64,000 bases of DNA from Anthopleura xanthogrammica. Its lineage: Eukaryota > Cnidaria > Anthozoa > Actiniaria > Actiniidae. The notes beneath the pieces were generated by a model, which was not told the origin of the DNA, searched no databases, and saw nothing but the letters and a program-made list of their open reading frames with translations. Position 1 is the first letter of the stretch, and each line of letters begins with the position of its first letter. The translations under genes and the position numbers were made by a program. Shown here piece after piece: positions 38,898 through 52,500 of the stretch. The DNA lies in the NCBI GenBank assembly GCA_964019055.1, contig OZ025217.1:11288755-11352754 (forward strand). The letters run 5' to 3'.

Positions 38898-40719
38898 TAG
38901 GAAGGCTCAGGTTTTGGAGGTTGATTTGTTTTTATTAATTGATTAACCAGGACCATACTTCCAGACATCGATTGCTGAAGCATCGTATGGACTTACGGCT
39001 AAGCTGGAGATTTCGGCCCCAACACCGCTATCCCGGAGGAACAGTTACAGACTGATCAGGAAGCTCGGCCGAAGCCTAAGGGAGAGGTTAGTCGGCCCCT
39101 AGACCGTAGATGACTAACCCCTTGCTATGACCAGCAAACCCAGTATATCGATTGTATCGCTGATGGTTTTGCTAATATGGTTAATTCTTTCAATGTGGGA
39201 TGTGTTATAAAAATGCAGTCGCGACTTATACAGTGATCAGCTAGAGGCAAAAATGAGAAATGAGTTTTTTTATTGTCTTATCTATCAGAATGGTTTGACA
39301 GGACGCAATTTTTACTGGTATCAAGTGAGATATGCGAATGCTAACCAAGAATGCGCATGCGTATATCAATATTATTATCAGAAGTGAAAACATAACAAAA
39401 CAAAAAGCAAAGTAAGCTAGTAGAAGGCAAGCAAACAAACAAACAAATTAAAAATAAAGAAAGGAAAGAATGAAGGAGTAATTGGGATTGGATACTCCAG
39501 GATATGATTGGATACTCAAGGGTATGATTGGATCCTCCAGGATATGATTGGATACTCCAGGATATGATTGGATCCTCCAGGATATGATTGGATACTCCAG
39601 GATATGATTGGATACTCAAGGGTATAATTGGATACTCCAGGATATGATTGGATACTCCAGGATATGATTGGATCCTCCAGGATGTGATTGGATCCTCCAG
39701 GATGTGATTGGATCCTCCAGAATATGATTGGATACTCCAGAATATGATTGGATCCTCCAGGATATGATTGGATCCTCCAGGATATGATTGGATCCTCCAG
39801 GATATGATTGGATCCTCCAGGATATGATTGGATTCTCCAGGATATGATTGGATACTCCAGGATATGATTGGATACACCAGGATATGATTGGATACTCAGA
39901 TCTCCAATCTATCTCGTGTGCATTCTTATTCTAATACGCCTATGCAATCCATGTCATGTATATTCTTATTCGGATAGGCCCATCCAATCCATCTGATGTA
40001 CATTCTTATTCGGATAGGCGCATCCAATCCATCTCGTGTACATTCTTATTCTGATACGCCCATCCAATCCATCTCGTGTACATTATTATTCTGATAGGCC
40101 CATCCAATCCATCTCGTGTACATTATTATTCTGATAGGCCCATCCAATCCATCTCGTCTACATTCTTATTCTGATGCGCCCATCCAATCCATGAACGTGT
40201 ATATTCTTATTCTTATACGCCTATCCAATCCTGATGCATGTCGTGTACACCCCTTTTTCTGATACGTTCTTCCATTCTGTTACAGATACATTCCAAAACT
40301 TTTTGCCTTACTTCAAAATGTGAATTTCAATTCTTCTTCAACCCGAAATTAACACAGTTCAATGAAGATTGTAGTACGGCTTTCATTATTTTCATACTTC
40401 ACTGATACAGTTTCGCTTTTTTGTTAATGGGTGTATCAAAACGTAACGTATTTTGGTTTGGTACCTTAATAAGCAGGGTTTTGCTCACTAATATTCAAAT
40501 TTCCTTTAATATGGTAGACTACGTTTTGAAAGGTAGTGTATGTCCAATAATCACTACAAATCTGCTTCATGTCAGCATTTAAATCATGCTTTCAAGAAAC
40601 TTTGGCAAGACGTCAGTGTTTTTATAACGGGCATCGAAAAAACTGCAAGTATAATTAATCAGAAAAAAAATTTGCTAGAAGCGAAAGGCGCATTTAGGAT
40701 TTTTCTTGTGCTCTTCGAA
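38898..40719 (+). repeat. Macrosatellite unit 10 (shortest)
   Basis: 1822 bp: 20-mer array 39485-39898 (~21 copies) and 40-mer array 39899-40231 (~8). The spacer carries 'TTCTTATACGCC' and 'TCCAATAATCAC', which are shared only with unit 12. Confidence 0.9.
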
Positions 40720-43700
40720 TAGGAAGGCTCAGGTTTTGGAGGTTGATTTGTTTTTATTAATTGATTAACCAGGACCATACTTCCAGACATCGATTGCTGA
40801 AGCATCGTATGGACTTACGGCTAAGCTGGAGATTTCGGCCCCAACACCGCTATCCCGGAGGAACAGTTACAGACTGATCAGGAAGCTCGGCCGAAGCCTA
40901 AGGGAGAGGTTAGTCGGCCCCTAGACCGTAGATGACTAACCCCTTGCTATGACCAGCAAACCCAGTATATCGATTGTATCGCTGATGGTTTTGCTAATAT
41001 GGTTAATTCTTTCAATGTGGGATGTGTTATAAAAATGCAGTCGCGACTTATACAGTGATCAGCTAGAGGCAAAAATGAGAAATGAGTTTTTTTATTGTCT
41101 TATCTATCAGAATGGTTTGACAGGACGCAATTTTTACTGGTATCAAGTGAGATATGCGAATGCTAACCAAGAATGCGCATGCGTATATCAATATTATTAT
41201 CAGAAGTGAAAACATAACAAAACAAAAAGCAAAGTAAGCTAGTAGAAGGCAAGCAAACAAACAAACAAATTAAAAATAAAGAAAGGAAAGAATGAAGGAG
41301 TAATTGGGATTGGATACTCCAGGATATGATTGGATACTCAAGGGTATGATTGGATCCTCCAGAATATGATTGGATACTCCAGGATATGATTGGATACTCC
41401 AGGATATGATTGGATACTCCAGGATATGATTGGATACTCAAGGGTATAATTGGATACTCCAGGATGTGATTGGATACTCCAGGATGTGATTGGATCCTCC
41501 AGGATGTGATTGGATCCTCCAGGATGTGATTGGATCCTCCAGGATGTGATTGGATCCTCCAGGAAGTGATTGGATTCTCCAGGATGTGATTGGATACTCC
41601 AGGATATGATTGGATACTCCAGGATATGATTGGATACTCAGATCTCCAATCTATCTCGTGTGCTTTCTTATTCTCATACGCCTATGCAATCCATGTCATG
41701 TATATTCTTATTCGGATAGGCCCATCCAATCCATCTGATGTACATTCTTATTCGGATAGGCGCATCCAATCCATCTCGTGTACATTCTTATTCTGATACG
41801 CCCATCTAGTCGATTTCATGCACATTTTTGTTCTGATAGGCCCATCCAATCCATCTCGCGTACATTTTTATTCTGATAGGCCCATCCAATCTATCTCGTG
41901 TACATTATTATTCTGATAGGCCCATCCAATCCATCTCGTGTACATTATTATTCTGATAGGCCCATCCAATCTATCTCGTGTACATTATTATTCTGATAGG
42001 CCCATCCAATCCATCTCGTGTACATTATTATTCTGATAGGCCCATCCAATCTATCTCGTGTACATTATTATTCTGATAGGCCCATCCAATTTATCTCGTG
42101 TACATTATTATTCTGATACACACATCCAATCCATCTCGTGTACATTATTATTCTGATAGGCCCATCCAATCCATCTCGTGTACATTATTATTCTGATAGG
42201 CCCATCCAATCCATCTCGTGTACATTATTATTCTGATAGGCCCATCCAATCCATCTCGTGTACATTATTATTCTGATAGGCCCATCCAATCTATCTCGTG
42301 TACATTATTATTGTGATACGCCCATCCAATCCATCTCGTGTACATTATTATTCTGATAGGCCCATCCAATCCATCTCGTGTACATTATTATTCTGATACG
42401 CCCATCCAATCTATCTCGTGTACATTATTATTCTGATACGCCCATCCAATCCATCTCGTGTACATTATTATTCTGATAGGCCCATCCAATCCATCTCGTG
42501 TACATTATTATTCTGATAGGCCCATCCAATCTATCTCGTGTACATTATTATTCTGATAGGCCCATCCAATCTATCTCGTGTACATTATTATTCTGATAGG
42601 CCCATCCAATCCATCTCGTGTACATTATTATTCTGATAGGCCCATCCAATCTATCTCGTGTACATTATTATTCTGATAGGCCCATCCAATCTATCTCGTG
42701 TACATTATTATTCTGATAGGCCCATCCAATTTATCTCGTGTACATTATTATTCTGATACACACATCCAATCCATCTCGTGTACATTATTATTCTGATAGG
42801 CCCATCCAATCTATCTCGTGTACATTATTATTCTGATAGGCCCATCCAATCCATCTCGTGTACATTATTATTCTGATAGGCCCATCCAATCTATCTCGTG
42901 TACATTATTATTGTGATACGCCCATCCAATCCATCTCGTGTACATTCTTATTCTGATAGGCCCATCCAATCCATCTCGTGTACATTATTATTCTGATAGG
43001 CCCATCCAATCCATCTCGTGTACATTATTATTCTGATAGGCCCATCCAATCTATCTCGTGTACATTATTATTGTGATACGCCCATCCAATCCATCTCGTG
43101 TACATTATTATTCTGATAGGCCCATCCAATCCATCTCGTGTACATTATTATTCTGATAGGCCCATCCAATCTATCTCGTGTACATTATTATTCTGATACG
43201 GCCATCCAATCCATCTCGTGTACATTATTATTCTGATAGGCCCATCCAATCCATCTCGTGTACATTATTATTCTGATAGGCCCATCCAATCTATCTCGTG
43301 TACATTATTATTCTGATACGCCCATCCAATCCATCTCGTGTACATTATTATTCTGATAGGCCCATCCAATCTATCTCGTGTACATTATTATTGTGATACG
43401 CCCATCCAATCCATCTCGTGTACATTATTATTCTGATACGCCCATCCAATCCATCTCGTGTACATTATTATTCTGATAGGCCCATCCAATCTATCTCGTG
43501 TACATTATTATTCTGATAGGCCCATCCAATCTATCTCGTGTACATTATTATTCTGATACGCCCATCCAATCCATCTCGTGTACATTATTATTCTGATAGG
43601 CCCATCCAATCCATCTCGTGTACATTATTATTCTGATAGGCCCATCCAATCTATCTCGTGTACATTATTATTCTGATAGGCCCATCCAATCCATCTCGTG

Positions 43701-44461
43701 TACATTATTATTCTGATAGGCCCATCCAATCTATCTCGTGTACATTATTATTCTTATACGCCCATCCAATCCATCTCGTGTACATTATTATTCTGATAGG
43801 CCCATCCAATCCATCTCGTGTACATTATTATTCTGATAGGCCCATCCAATCTATCTCGTGTACATTATTATTCTGATAGGCCCATCCAATCCATCTCGTC
43901 TACATTCTTATTCTGATGCGCCCATCCAATCCATGAACGTGTATATTCTTATTCTGATACGCCTATCCAATCCTGATGCATTGCGTGTACACTCCTTTTT
44001 CTGATACGTTCTTCCATTCTGTTACAGATACATTCCAAAACTTTTTGCCTTACTTCAAAATGTGAATTTCAATTCTTCTTCAACCCGAAATTAACACAGT
44101 TCAATGAAGATTGTAGTACGGCTTTTATTATTTTCATACTTCACTGATACAGTTTCGCTTTTTTGTTAATGGGTGTATCAAAACGTAACGTATTTTGGTT
44201 TGGTACCTTAATAAGCAGGGTTTTGCTCACTAATATTCAAATTTCCTTTAATATGGTAGACTACGTTTTGAAAGGTAGTGTATGTCCAACAATCACTACA
44301 AATCTGCTTCATGTCAGCATTTAAATCATGCTTTCAAGAAACTTTTGCAAGACGTCAGTGTTTTTATAACGGGCATCGAAAAAACTGCAAGTATAATTAA
44401 TCAGAAAAAAAATTTGCAAGAAGCGAAAGGGGCATTTAGGATTTTTCTTGTGCTCTTCGAA
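40720..44461 (+). repeat. Macrosatellite unit 11
   Basis: 20-mer array 41307-41640 (~17 copies, the shortest) and 40-mer array 41641-43973 (~58). The spacer markers are those of unit 9. Its 60-codon ORF has W to L and L to Q changes but stays open. Confidence 0.9.
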
Positions 44462-46923
44462 TAGGAAGGCTCAGGTTTTGGAGGTTGATTTGTTTTTATT
44501 AATTGATTAACCAGGACCATACTTCCAGACATCGATTGCTGAAGCATCGTATGGACTTACGGCTAAGCTGGAGATTTCGGCCCCAACACCGCTATCCCGG
44601 AGGAACAGTTACAGACTGATCAGGAAGCTCGGCCGAAGCCTAAGGGAGAGGTTAGTCGGCCCCTAGACCGTAGATGACTAACCCCTTGCTATGACCAGCA
44701 AACCCAGTATATCGATTGTATCGCTGATGGTTTTGCTAATATGGTTAATTCTTTCAATGTGGGATGTGTTATAAAAATGCAGTCGCGACTTATACAGTGA
44801 TCAGCTAGAGGCAAAAATGAGAAATGAGTTTTTTTATTGTCTTATCTATCAGAATGGTTTGACAGGACGCAATTTTTACTGGTATCAAGTGAGATATGCG
44901 AATGCTAACCAAGAATGCGCATGCGTATATCAATATTATTATCAGAAGTGAAAACATAACAAAACAAAAAGCAAAGTAAGCTAGTAGAAGGCAAGCAAAC
45001 AAACAAACAAATTAAAAATAAAGAAAGGAAAGAATGAAGGAGTAATTGGGATTGGATACTCCAGGATATGATTGGATACTCAAGGGTATGATTGGATCCT
45101 CCAGGATATGATTGGATACTCCAGGATATGAATGGATCCTCCAGGATATGATTGGATACTCCAGGATATGATTGGATACTCAAGGGTATAATTGGATACT
45201 CCAGGATATGATTGGATACTCCAGGATATGATTGGATCCTCCAGGATGTGATTGGATCCTCCAGGATGTGATTGGATCCTCCAGGATATGATTGGATCCT
45301 CCAGGATATGATTAGATCCTCCAGGATATGATTGGATCCTCCAGGATGTGATTGCATCCTCCAGGATATGATTGGATACTCCAGGATATGATTGGATCCT
45401 CCAGGATATGATTGGATCCTCCAGGATATGATTGGATCCTCCAGGATATGATTGGATCCTCCAGGATATGATTGGATCCTCCAGGATATGATTGGATACT
45501 CCAGGATATGATTGGATCCTCCAGGATATGATTGGATCCTCCAGGATATGATTGGGTCCTCCAGGATATGATTGGATCCTCCAGGATATGATTGGATCCT
45601 CCAGGATGTGATTGGATCCTCCAGGATGTGATTGGATCCACCAGGATGTGATTGGATCCTCCAGGATGTGATTGGATCCTCCACGATGTGATTGGATCCT
45701 CCAGGATGTGATTGGATCCTCCAGGATGTGATTGGATCCTCCAGGATATGATTGGATCCTCCAGGATGTGATTGGATCCTCCAGGATGTGATTGGATCCA
45801 CCAGGATGTGATTGGATCCTCCAGGATGTGATTGGATCCTCCAGGATGTGATTGGATCCTCCAGGATGTGATTGGATCCTCCAGGATGTTATTGGATCCT
45901 CCAGGATATGATTGGATCCTCCAGGATGTGATTGGATCCACCAGGATGTGATTGGATCCTCCAGGATGTGATTGGACCCTCCAGGATAAGATTGGATCCT
46001 CCAGGATATGATTGGATCCTCCAGGATATGATTGGATTCTCCAGGATATGATTGGATACTCCAGGATATGATTGGATACTCCAGGATATGATTGGATACT
46101 CAGATCTCCAATCTATCTCGTGTGCATTCTTATTCTAATACGCCTATGCAATCCATGTCATGTATATTCTTATTCGGATAGGCCCATCCAATCCATCTGA
46201 TGTACATTCTTCTTCGGATAGGCGCATCCAATCCATCTCGTGTACATTCTTATTCTGATACGCCCATCCAATCCATCTCGTGTACATTATTATTCTGATA
46301 GGCCCATCCAATCCATCTCGTGTACATTATTATTCTGATAGGCCCATCCAATCCATCTCGTCTACATTCTTATTCTGATGCGCCCATCCAATCCATGAAC
46401 GTGTATATTCTTATTCTTATACGCCTATCCAATCCTGATGCATGTCGTGTACACCCCTTTTTCTGATACGTTCTTCCATTCTGTTACAGATACATTCCAA
46501 AACTTTTTGCCTTACTTCAAAATGTGAATTTCAATTCTTCTTCAACCCGAAATTAACACAGTTCAATGAAGATTGTAGTACGGCTTTCATTATTTTCATA
46601 CTTCACTGATACAGTTTCGCTTTTTTGTTAATGGGTGTATCAAAACGTAACGTATTTTGGTTTGGTACCTTAATAAGCAGGGTTTTGCTCACTAATATTC
46701 AAATTTCCTTTAATATGGTAGACTACGTTTTGAAAGGTAGTGTATGTCCAATAATCACTACAAATCTGCTTCATGTCAGCATTTAAATCATGCTTTCAAG
46801 AAACTTTGGCAAGACGTCAGTGTTTTTATAACGGGCATCGAAAAAACTGCAAGTATAATTAATCAGAAAAAAAATTTGCTAGAAGCGAAAGGCGCATTTA
46901 GGATTTTTCTTGTGCTCTTCGAA
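44462..46923 (+). repeat. Macrosatellite unit 12
   Basis: 20-mer array 45050-46101 (~53 copies) and 40-mer array 46102-46435 (~8). The spacer markers are those of unit 10, so units 11-12 repeat the 9-10 pattern. Confidence 0.9.
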
Positions 46924-49585
46924 TAGGAAGGCTCAGGTTTTGGAGGTTGATTTGTTTTTATTAATTGATTAACCAGGACCATACTTCCAGACATCGATTG
47001 CTGAAGCATCGTATGGACTTACGGCTAAGCTGGAGATTTCGGCCCCAACACCGCTATCCCGGAGGAACAGTTACAGACTGATCAGGAAGCTCGGCCGAAG
47101 CCTAAGGGAGAGGTTAGTCGGCCCCTAGACCGTAGATGACTAACCCCTTGCTATGACCAGCAAACCCAGTATATCGATTGTATCGCTGATGGTTTTGCTA
47201 ATATGGTTAATTCTTTCAATGTGGGATGTGTTATAAAAATGCAGTCGCGACTTATACAGTGATCAGCTAGAGGCAAAAATGAGAAATGAGTTTTTTTATT
47301 GTCTTATCTATCAGAATGGTTTGACAGGACGCAATTTTTACTGGTATCAAGTGAGATATGCGAATGCTAACCAAGAATGCGCATGCGTATATCAATATTA
47401 TTATCAGAAGTGAAAACATAACAAAACAAAAAGCAAAGAAAGCTAGTAGAAGGCAAGCAAACAAACAAACAAATTAAAAATAAAGAAAGGAAAGAATGAA
47501 GGAGTAATTGGGATTGGATACTCCAGGATATGATTGGATACTCAAGGGTATGATTGGATCCTCCAGGATATGATTGGATACTCCAGGATATGAATGGATC
47601 CTCCAGGATATGATTGGATACTCCAGGATATGATTGGATACTCAAGGGTATAATTGGATACTCCAGGATATGATTGAATACTCCAGGATATGATTGGATC
47701 CTCCAGGATGTGATTGGATCCTCCAGGATGTGATTGGATCCTCCAGGATGTGATTGGATCCTCCAGGATGTGATTGGATCCTCCAGGATGTGATTGGATC
47801 CTCCAGGATGTGATTGGATCCTCCAGGATATGATTGGATCCTCCAGGAAGTGATTGGATCCTCCAGGATAAGATTGGATCCTCCAGGATGTGATTGGATC
47901 CTCCAGGATGTGATTGGATCCTCCACGATGTGATTGGATCCTCCAGGAAGTGATTGGATCCTCCAGGATAAGATTGGATCCTCCAGGATGTGATTGGATC
48001 CTCCAGGATATGATTGGATACTCCAGGATGTGATTGGATCCTCCAGGATATGATTGGATCCTCCAGGATGTGATTGGATCCTCCAGGATGTGATTGGATC
48101 CACCAGGATGTGATTGGATCCTCCAGGATGTGATTGGATCCTCCAGGATGTGATTGGATCCTCCAGGATGTGATTGGATCCTCCAGGATGTGATTGGATC
48201 CTCCAGGATGTTATTGGATCCTCCAGGATATGATTGGATCCTCCAGGATGTGATTGGATCCACCAGGATGTGATTGGATCCTCCAGGATGTGATTGGATC
48301 CTCCAGGATAAGATTGGATCCTCCAGGATATGATTGGATCCTCCAGGATATGATTGGATCCTCCAGGATATGATTGGATTCTCCAGGATATGATTGGATA
48401 CTCCAGGATATGATTGGATACACCAGGATATGATTGGATACTCAGATCTCCAATCTATCTCGTGTGCATTCTTATTCTAATACGCCTATGCAATCCATCT
48501 CATGTATATTCTTTTTCGGATAGGCCCATCCAATCCATCTGATGTACATTCTTCTTCGGATAGGCGCATCCAATCCATCTCGTGTACATTCTTATTCTGA
48601 TACGCCCATCTAGTCGATTTCGTGCACATTTTTGTTCTGATAGGCCCATCCAATCCATCTCGTGTACATTATTATTCTGATACGCCCATCTAATCCATCT
48701 CGTGTACATTATTATTCTGATAGGCCCATCCAATCTATCTCGTGTACATTATTATTCTGATACGCCCATCCAATCCATCTCGTGTACATTATTATTCTGA
48801 TAGGCCCATCCAATCTATCTCGTGTACATTATTATTCTGATAGGCCCATCCAATCTATCTCGTGTACATTATTATTCTGATAGGCCCATCCAATTTATCT
48901 CGTGTACATTATTATTCTGATACACACATCCAATCCATCTCGTGTACATTATTATTCTGATAGGCCCATCCAATCTATCTCGTGTACATTATTATTCTGA
49001 TAGGCCCATCCAATCCATCTCGTCTACATTCTTATTCTGATGCGCCCATCCAATCCATGAACGTGTATATTCTTATTCTGATACGCCTATCCAATCCTGA
49101 TGCATGTCGTGTACACCCCTTTTTCTGATACGTTCTTCCATTCTGTTACAGATACATTCCAAAACTTTTTGCCTTACTTCAAAATGTGAATTTCAATTCT
49201 TCTTCAACCCGAAATTAACACAGTTCAATGAAGATTGTAGTACGGCTTTCATTATTTTCATACTTCACTGATACAGTTTCGCTTTTTTGTTAATGGGTGT
49301 ATCAAAACGTAACGTATTTTGGTTTGGTACCTTAATAAGCAGGGTTTTGCTCACTAATATTCAAATTTCCTTTAATATGGTAGACTACGTTTTGAAAGGT
49401 AGTGTATGTCCAACAATCACTACAAATCTGCTTCATGTCAGCATTTAAATCATGCTTTCAAGAAACTTTGGCAAGACGTCAGTGTTTTTATAACGGGCAT
49501 CGAAAAAACTGCAAGTATAATTAATCAGAAAAAAAATTTGCTAGAAGCGAAAGGCGCATTTAGGATTTTTCTTGTGCTCTTCGAA
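46924..49585 (+). repeat. Macrosatellite unit 13
   Basis: 20-mer array 47511-48444 (~47 copies) and 40-mer array 48445-49097 (~16), spacer subtype 'GCATGTCGTG'. It is the last unit with a spacer. Confidence 0.9.
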
Positions 49586-52500
49586 TAGGAAGGCTCAGGT
49601 TTTGGAGGTTGATTTGTTTTTATTAATTGATTAACCAGGACCATACTTCCAGACATCGATTGCTGAAGCATCGTATGGACTTACGGCTAAGCTGGAGATT
49701 TCGGCCCCAACACCGCTATCCCGGAGGAACAGTTACAGACTGATCAGGAAGCTCGGCCGAAGCCTAAGGGAGAGGTTAGTCGGCCCCTAGACCGTAGATG
49801 ACTAACCCCTTGCTATGACCAGCAAACCCAGTATATCGATTGTATCGCTGATGGTTTTGCTAATATGGTTAATTCTTTCAATGTGGGATGTGTTATAAAA
49901 ATGCAGTCGCGACTTATACAGTGATCAGCTAGAGGCAAAAATGAGAAATGAGTTTTTTTATTGTCTTATCTATCAGAATGGTTTGACAGGACGCAATTTT
50001 TACTGGTATCAAGTGAGATATGCGAATGCTAACCAAGAATGCGCATGCGTATATCAATATTATTATCAGAAGTGAAAACATAACAAAACAAAAAGCAAAG
50101 TAAGCTAGTAGAAGGCAAGCAAACAAACAAACAAATTAAAAATAAAGAAAGGAAAGAATGAAGGAGTAATTGGGATTGGATACTCCAGGATATGATTGGA
50201 TACTCAAGGGTATGATTGGATCCTCCAGAATATGATTGGATACTCCAGGATATGAATGGATCCTCCAGGATATGATTGGATACTCCAGGATATGATTGGA
50301 TACTCAAGGGTATAATTGGATACTCCAGGATATGATTGGATACTCCAGGATATGATTGGATTCTCCAGGATGTGATTGGATCCTCCAGGATGTGATTGGA
50401 TCCTCCAGGATGTGATTGGATCCTCCAGGATGTGATTGGATCCTCCAGGATAAGATTGGATCCTCCAGAATATGATTGGATCCTCCAGGATATGATTGGA
50501 TCCTCCAGGATATGATTGGATCCTCCAGGATATGATTGGATCCTCCAGGATATGATTAGATATTCCAGGATGTGATTGGATCCTCCAGGATGTGATTGGA
50601 TACTACAGGATGTGATTGGATCCTCCAGGATGTGATTGGATCCTCCAGGATGTGATTGGATCCTCCAGGATGTGATTGGATCCTCCAGGATATGATTGGA
50701 TCCTCCAGGATGTGATTGGATCCTCCAGAATGTGATTGGATCCTCCAGGATATGATTGGATCCTCCAGGATGTGATTGGATCCTCGAGGATATGATTGGA
50801 TCCCCCAGGATGTGATTGGATCCTCCAGGATGTGATTGGATCCACCAGGATGTGATTGGATCCTCCAGAATGTGATTGGATCCTCCAGGATGTGATTGGA
50901 TCCTCCAGGATGTGATTGGATCCTCCAGGATGTGATTGGATCCTCAGGATGTGATTGGATACTCCAGGATATGATTGGATCCTCCAGGATGTGATTGGAT
51001 CCTCCAGGATGTGATTGGATCCTCCAGGATGTGATTGGATCCTCCAGGATGTGATTGGATCCTCCAGGATGTGATTGGATCCTCCAGGATGTGATTGGAT
51101 CCTCCAGGATGTGATTGGATCCTCCAGGAAGTGATTGGATCCTCCAGGATAAGATTGGATCCTCCAGGATGTGATTGGATCCTCCAGGATGTGATTGGAT
51201 CCACTAGGATGTGATTAGATCCTCCAGGATGTGATTGGATACTCTAGGATATGATTGGATACTCCAGGATATGATTGGATTCTCCAGGATGTGATTGGAT
51301 CCTCCAGGATGTGATTGGATCCTCCAGGATGTGATTGGATCCTCCAGGATGTGATTGGATCCTCCAGGATAAGATTGGATCCTCCAGAATATGATTGGAT
51401 CCTCCAGGATATGATTGGATCCTCCAGGATATGATTGGATCCTCCAGGATATGATTGGATCCTCCAGGATATGATTAGATATTCCAGGATGTGATTGGAT
51501 CCTCCAGGATGTGATTGGATACTCCAGGATGTGATTGGATCCTCCAGGATGTCATTGGATCCTCCAGGATGTGATTGGATCCTCCAGGATGTGATTGGAT
51601 CCTCCAGGATATGATTGGATCCTCCAGGATGTGATTGGATCCTCCAGAATGTGATTGGATCCTCCAGGATATGATTGGATCCTCCAGGATGTGATTGGAT
51701 CGTCGAGGATATGATTGGATCCCCCAGGATGTGATTGGATCCTCCAGGATGTGATTGGATCCACCAGGATGTGATTGGATCCTCCAGAATGTGATTGGAT
51801 CCTCCAGGATGTGATTGGATCCTCCAGGATGTGATTGGATCCTCCAGGATGTGATTGGATCCTCAGGATGTGATTGGATACTCCAGGATATGATTGGATC
51901 CTCCAGGATGTGATTGGATCCTCCAGGATGTGATTGGATCCTCCAGGATGTGATTGGATCCTCCAGGATGTGATTGGATCCTCCAGGATATGATTGGATC
52001 CTCCAGGATGTGATTGGATCGTCCAGGATGTGATTGCATCCTCCAGGATGTGATTGGATCCTCCAGGATGTGATTGGATCCTCCAGGATGTGATTGGATC
52101 CTCCAGGAAGTGATTGGATCCTCCAGGATAAGATTGGATCCTCCAGGATGTGATTGGATCCTCCAGGATGTGATTGGATCCTCCAGGATGTGATTGGATC
52201 CTCCAGGAAGTGATTGGATCCTCCAGGATAAGATTGGATCCTCCGGGATGTGATTGGATCCTCCAGGATGTGATTGGATCCTCCAGGATGTGATTGGATC
52301 CTCCAGGAAGTGATTGGATCCTCCAGGATAAGATTGGATCCTCCAGGATGTGATTGGATCCTCCAGGATATGATTGGATACTCAAGGGTATAATTGGATC
52401 CTCCAGGATATGATTGGATACTCCAGGATATGATTGGATCCTCCAGGATGTGATTGGATCCTCCAGGATGTGATTGGATCCTCCAGGATATGATTGGATC

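Noticed and set aside
43658..43876. Plus-strand 60-72 codon frames in the 40-mer arrays (also 9329, 14490, 54141-55370)
   Set aside because: They are simple readings of three 40-bp monomers, ended by the TGA in TTCTGA.
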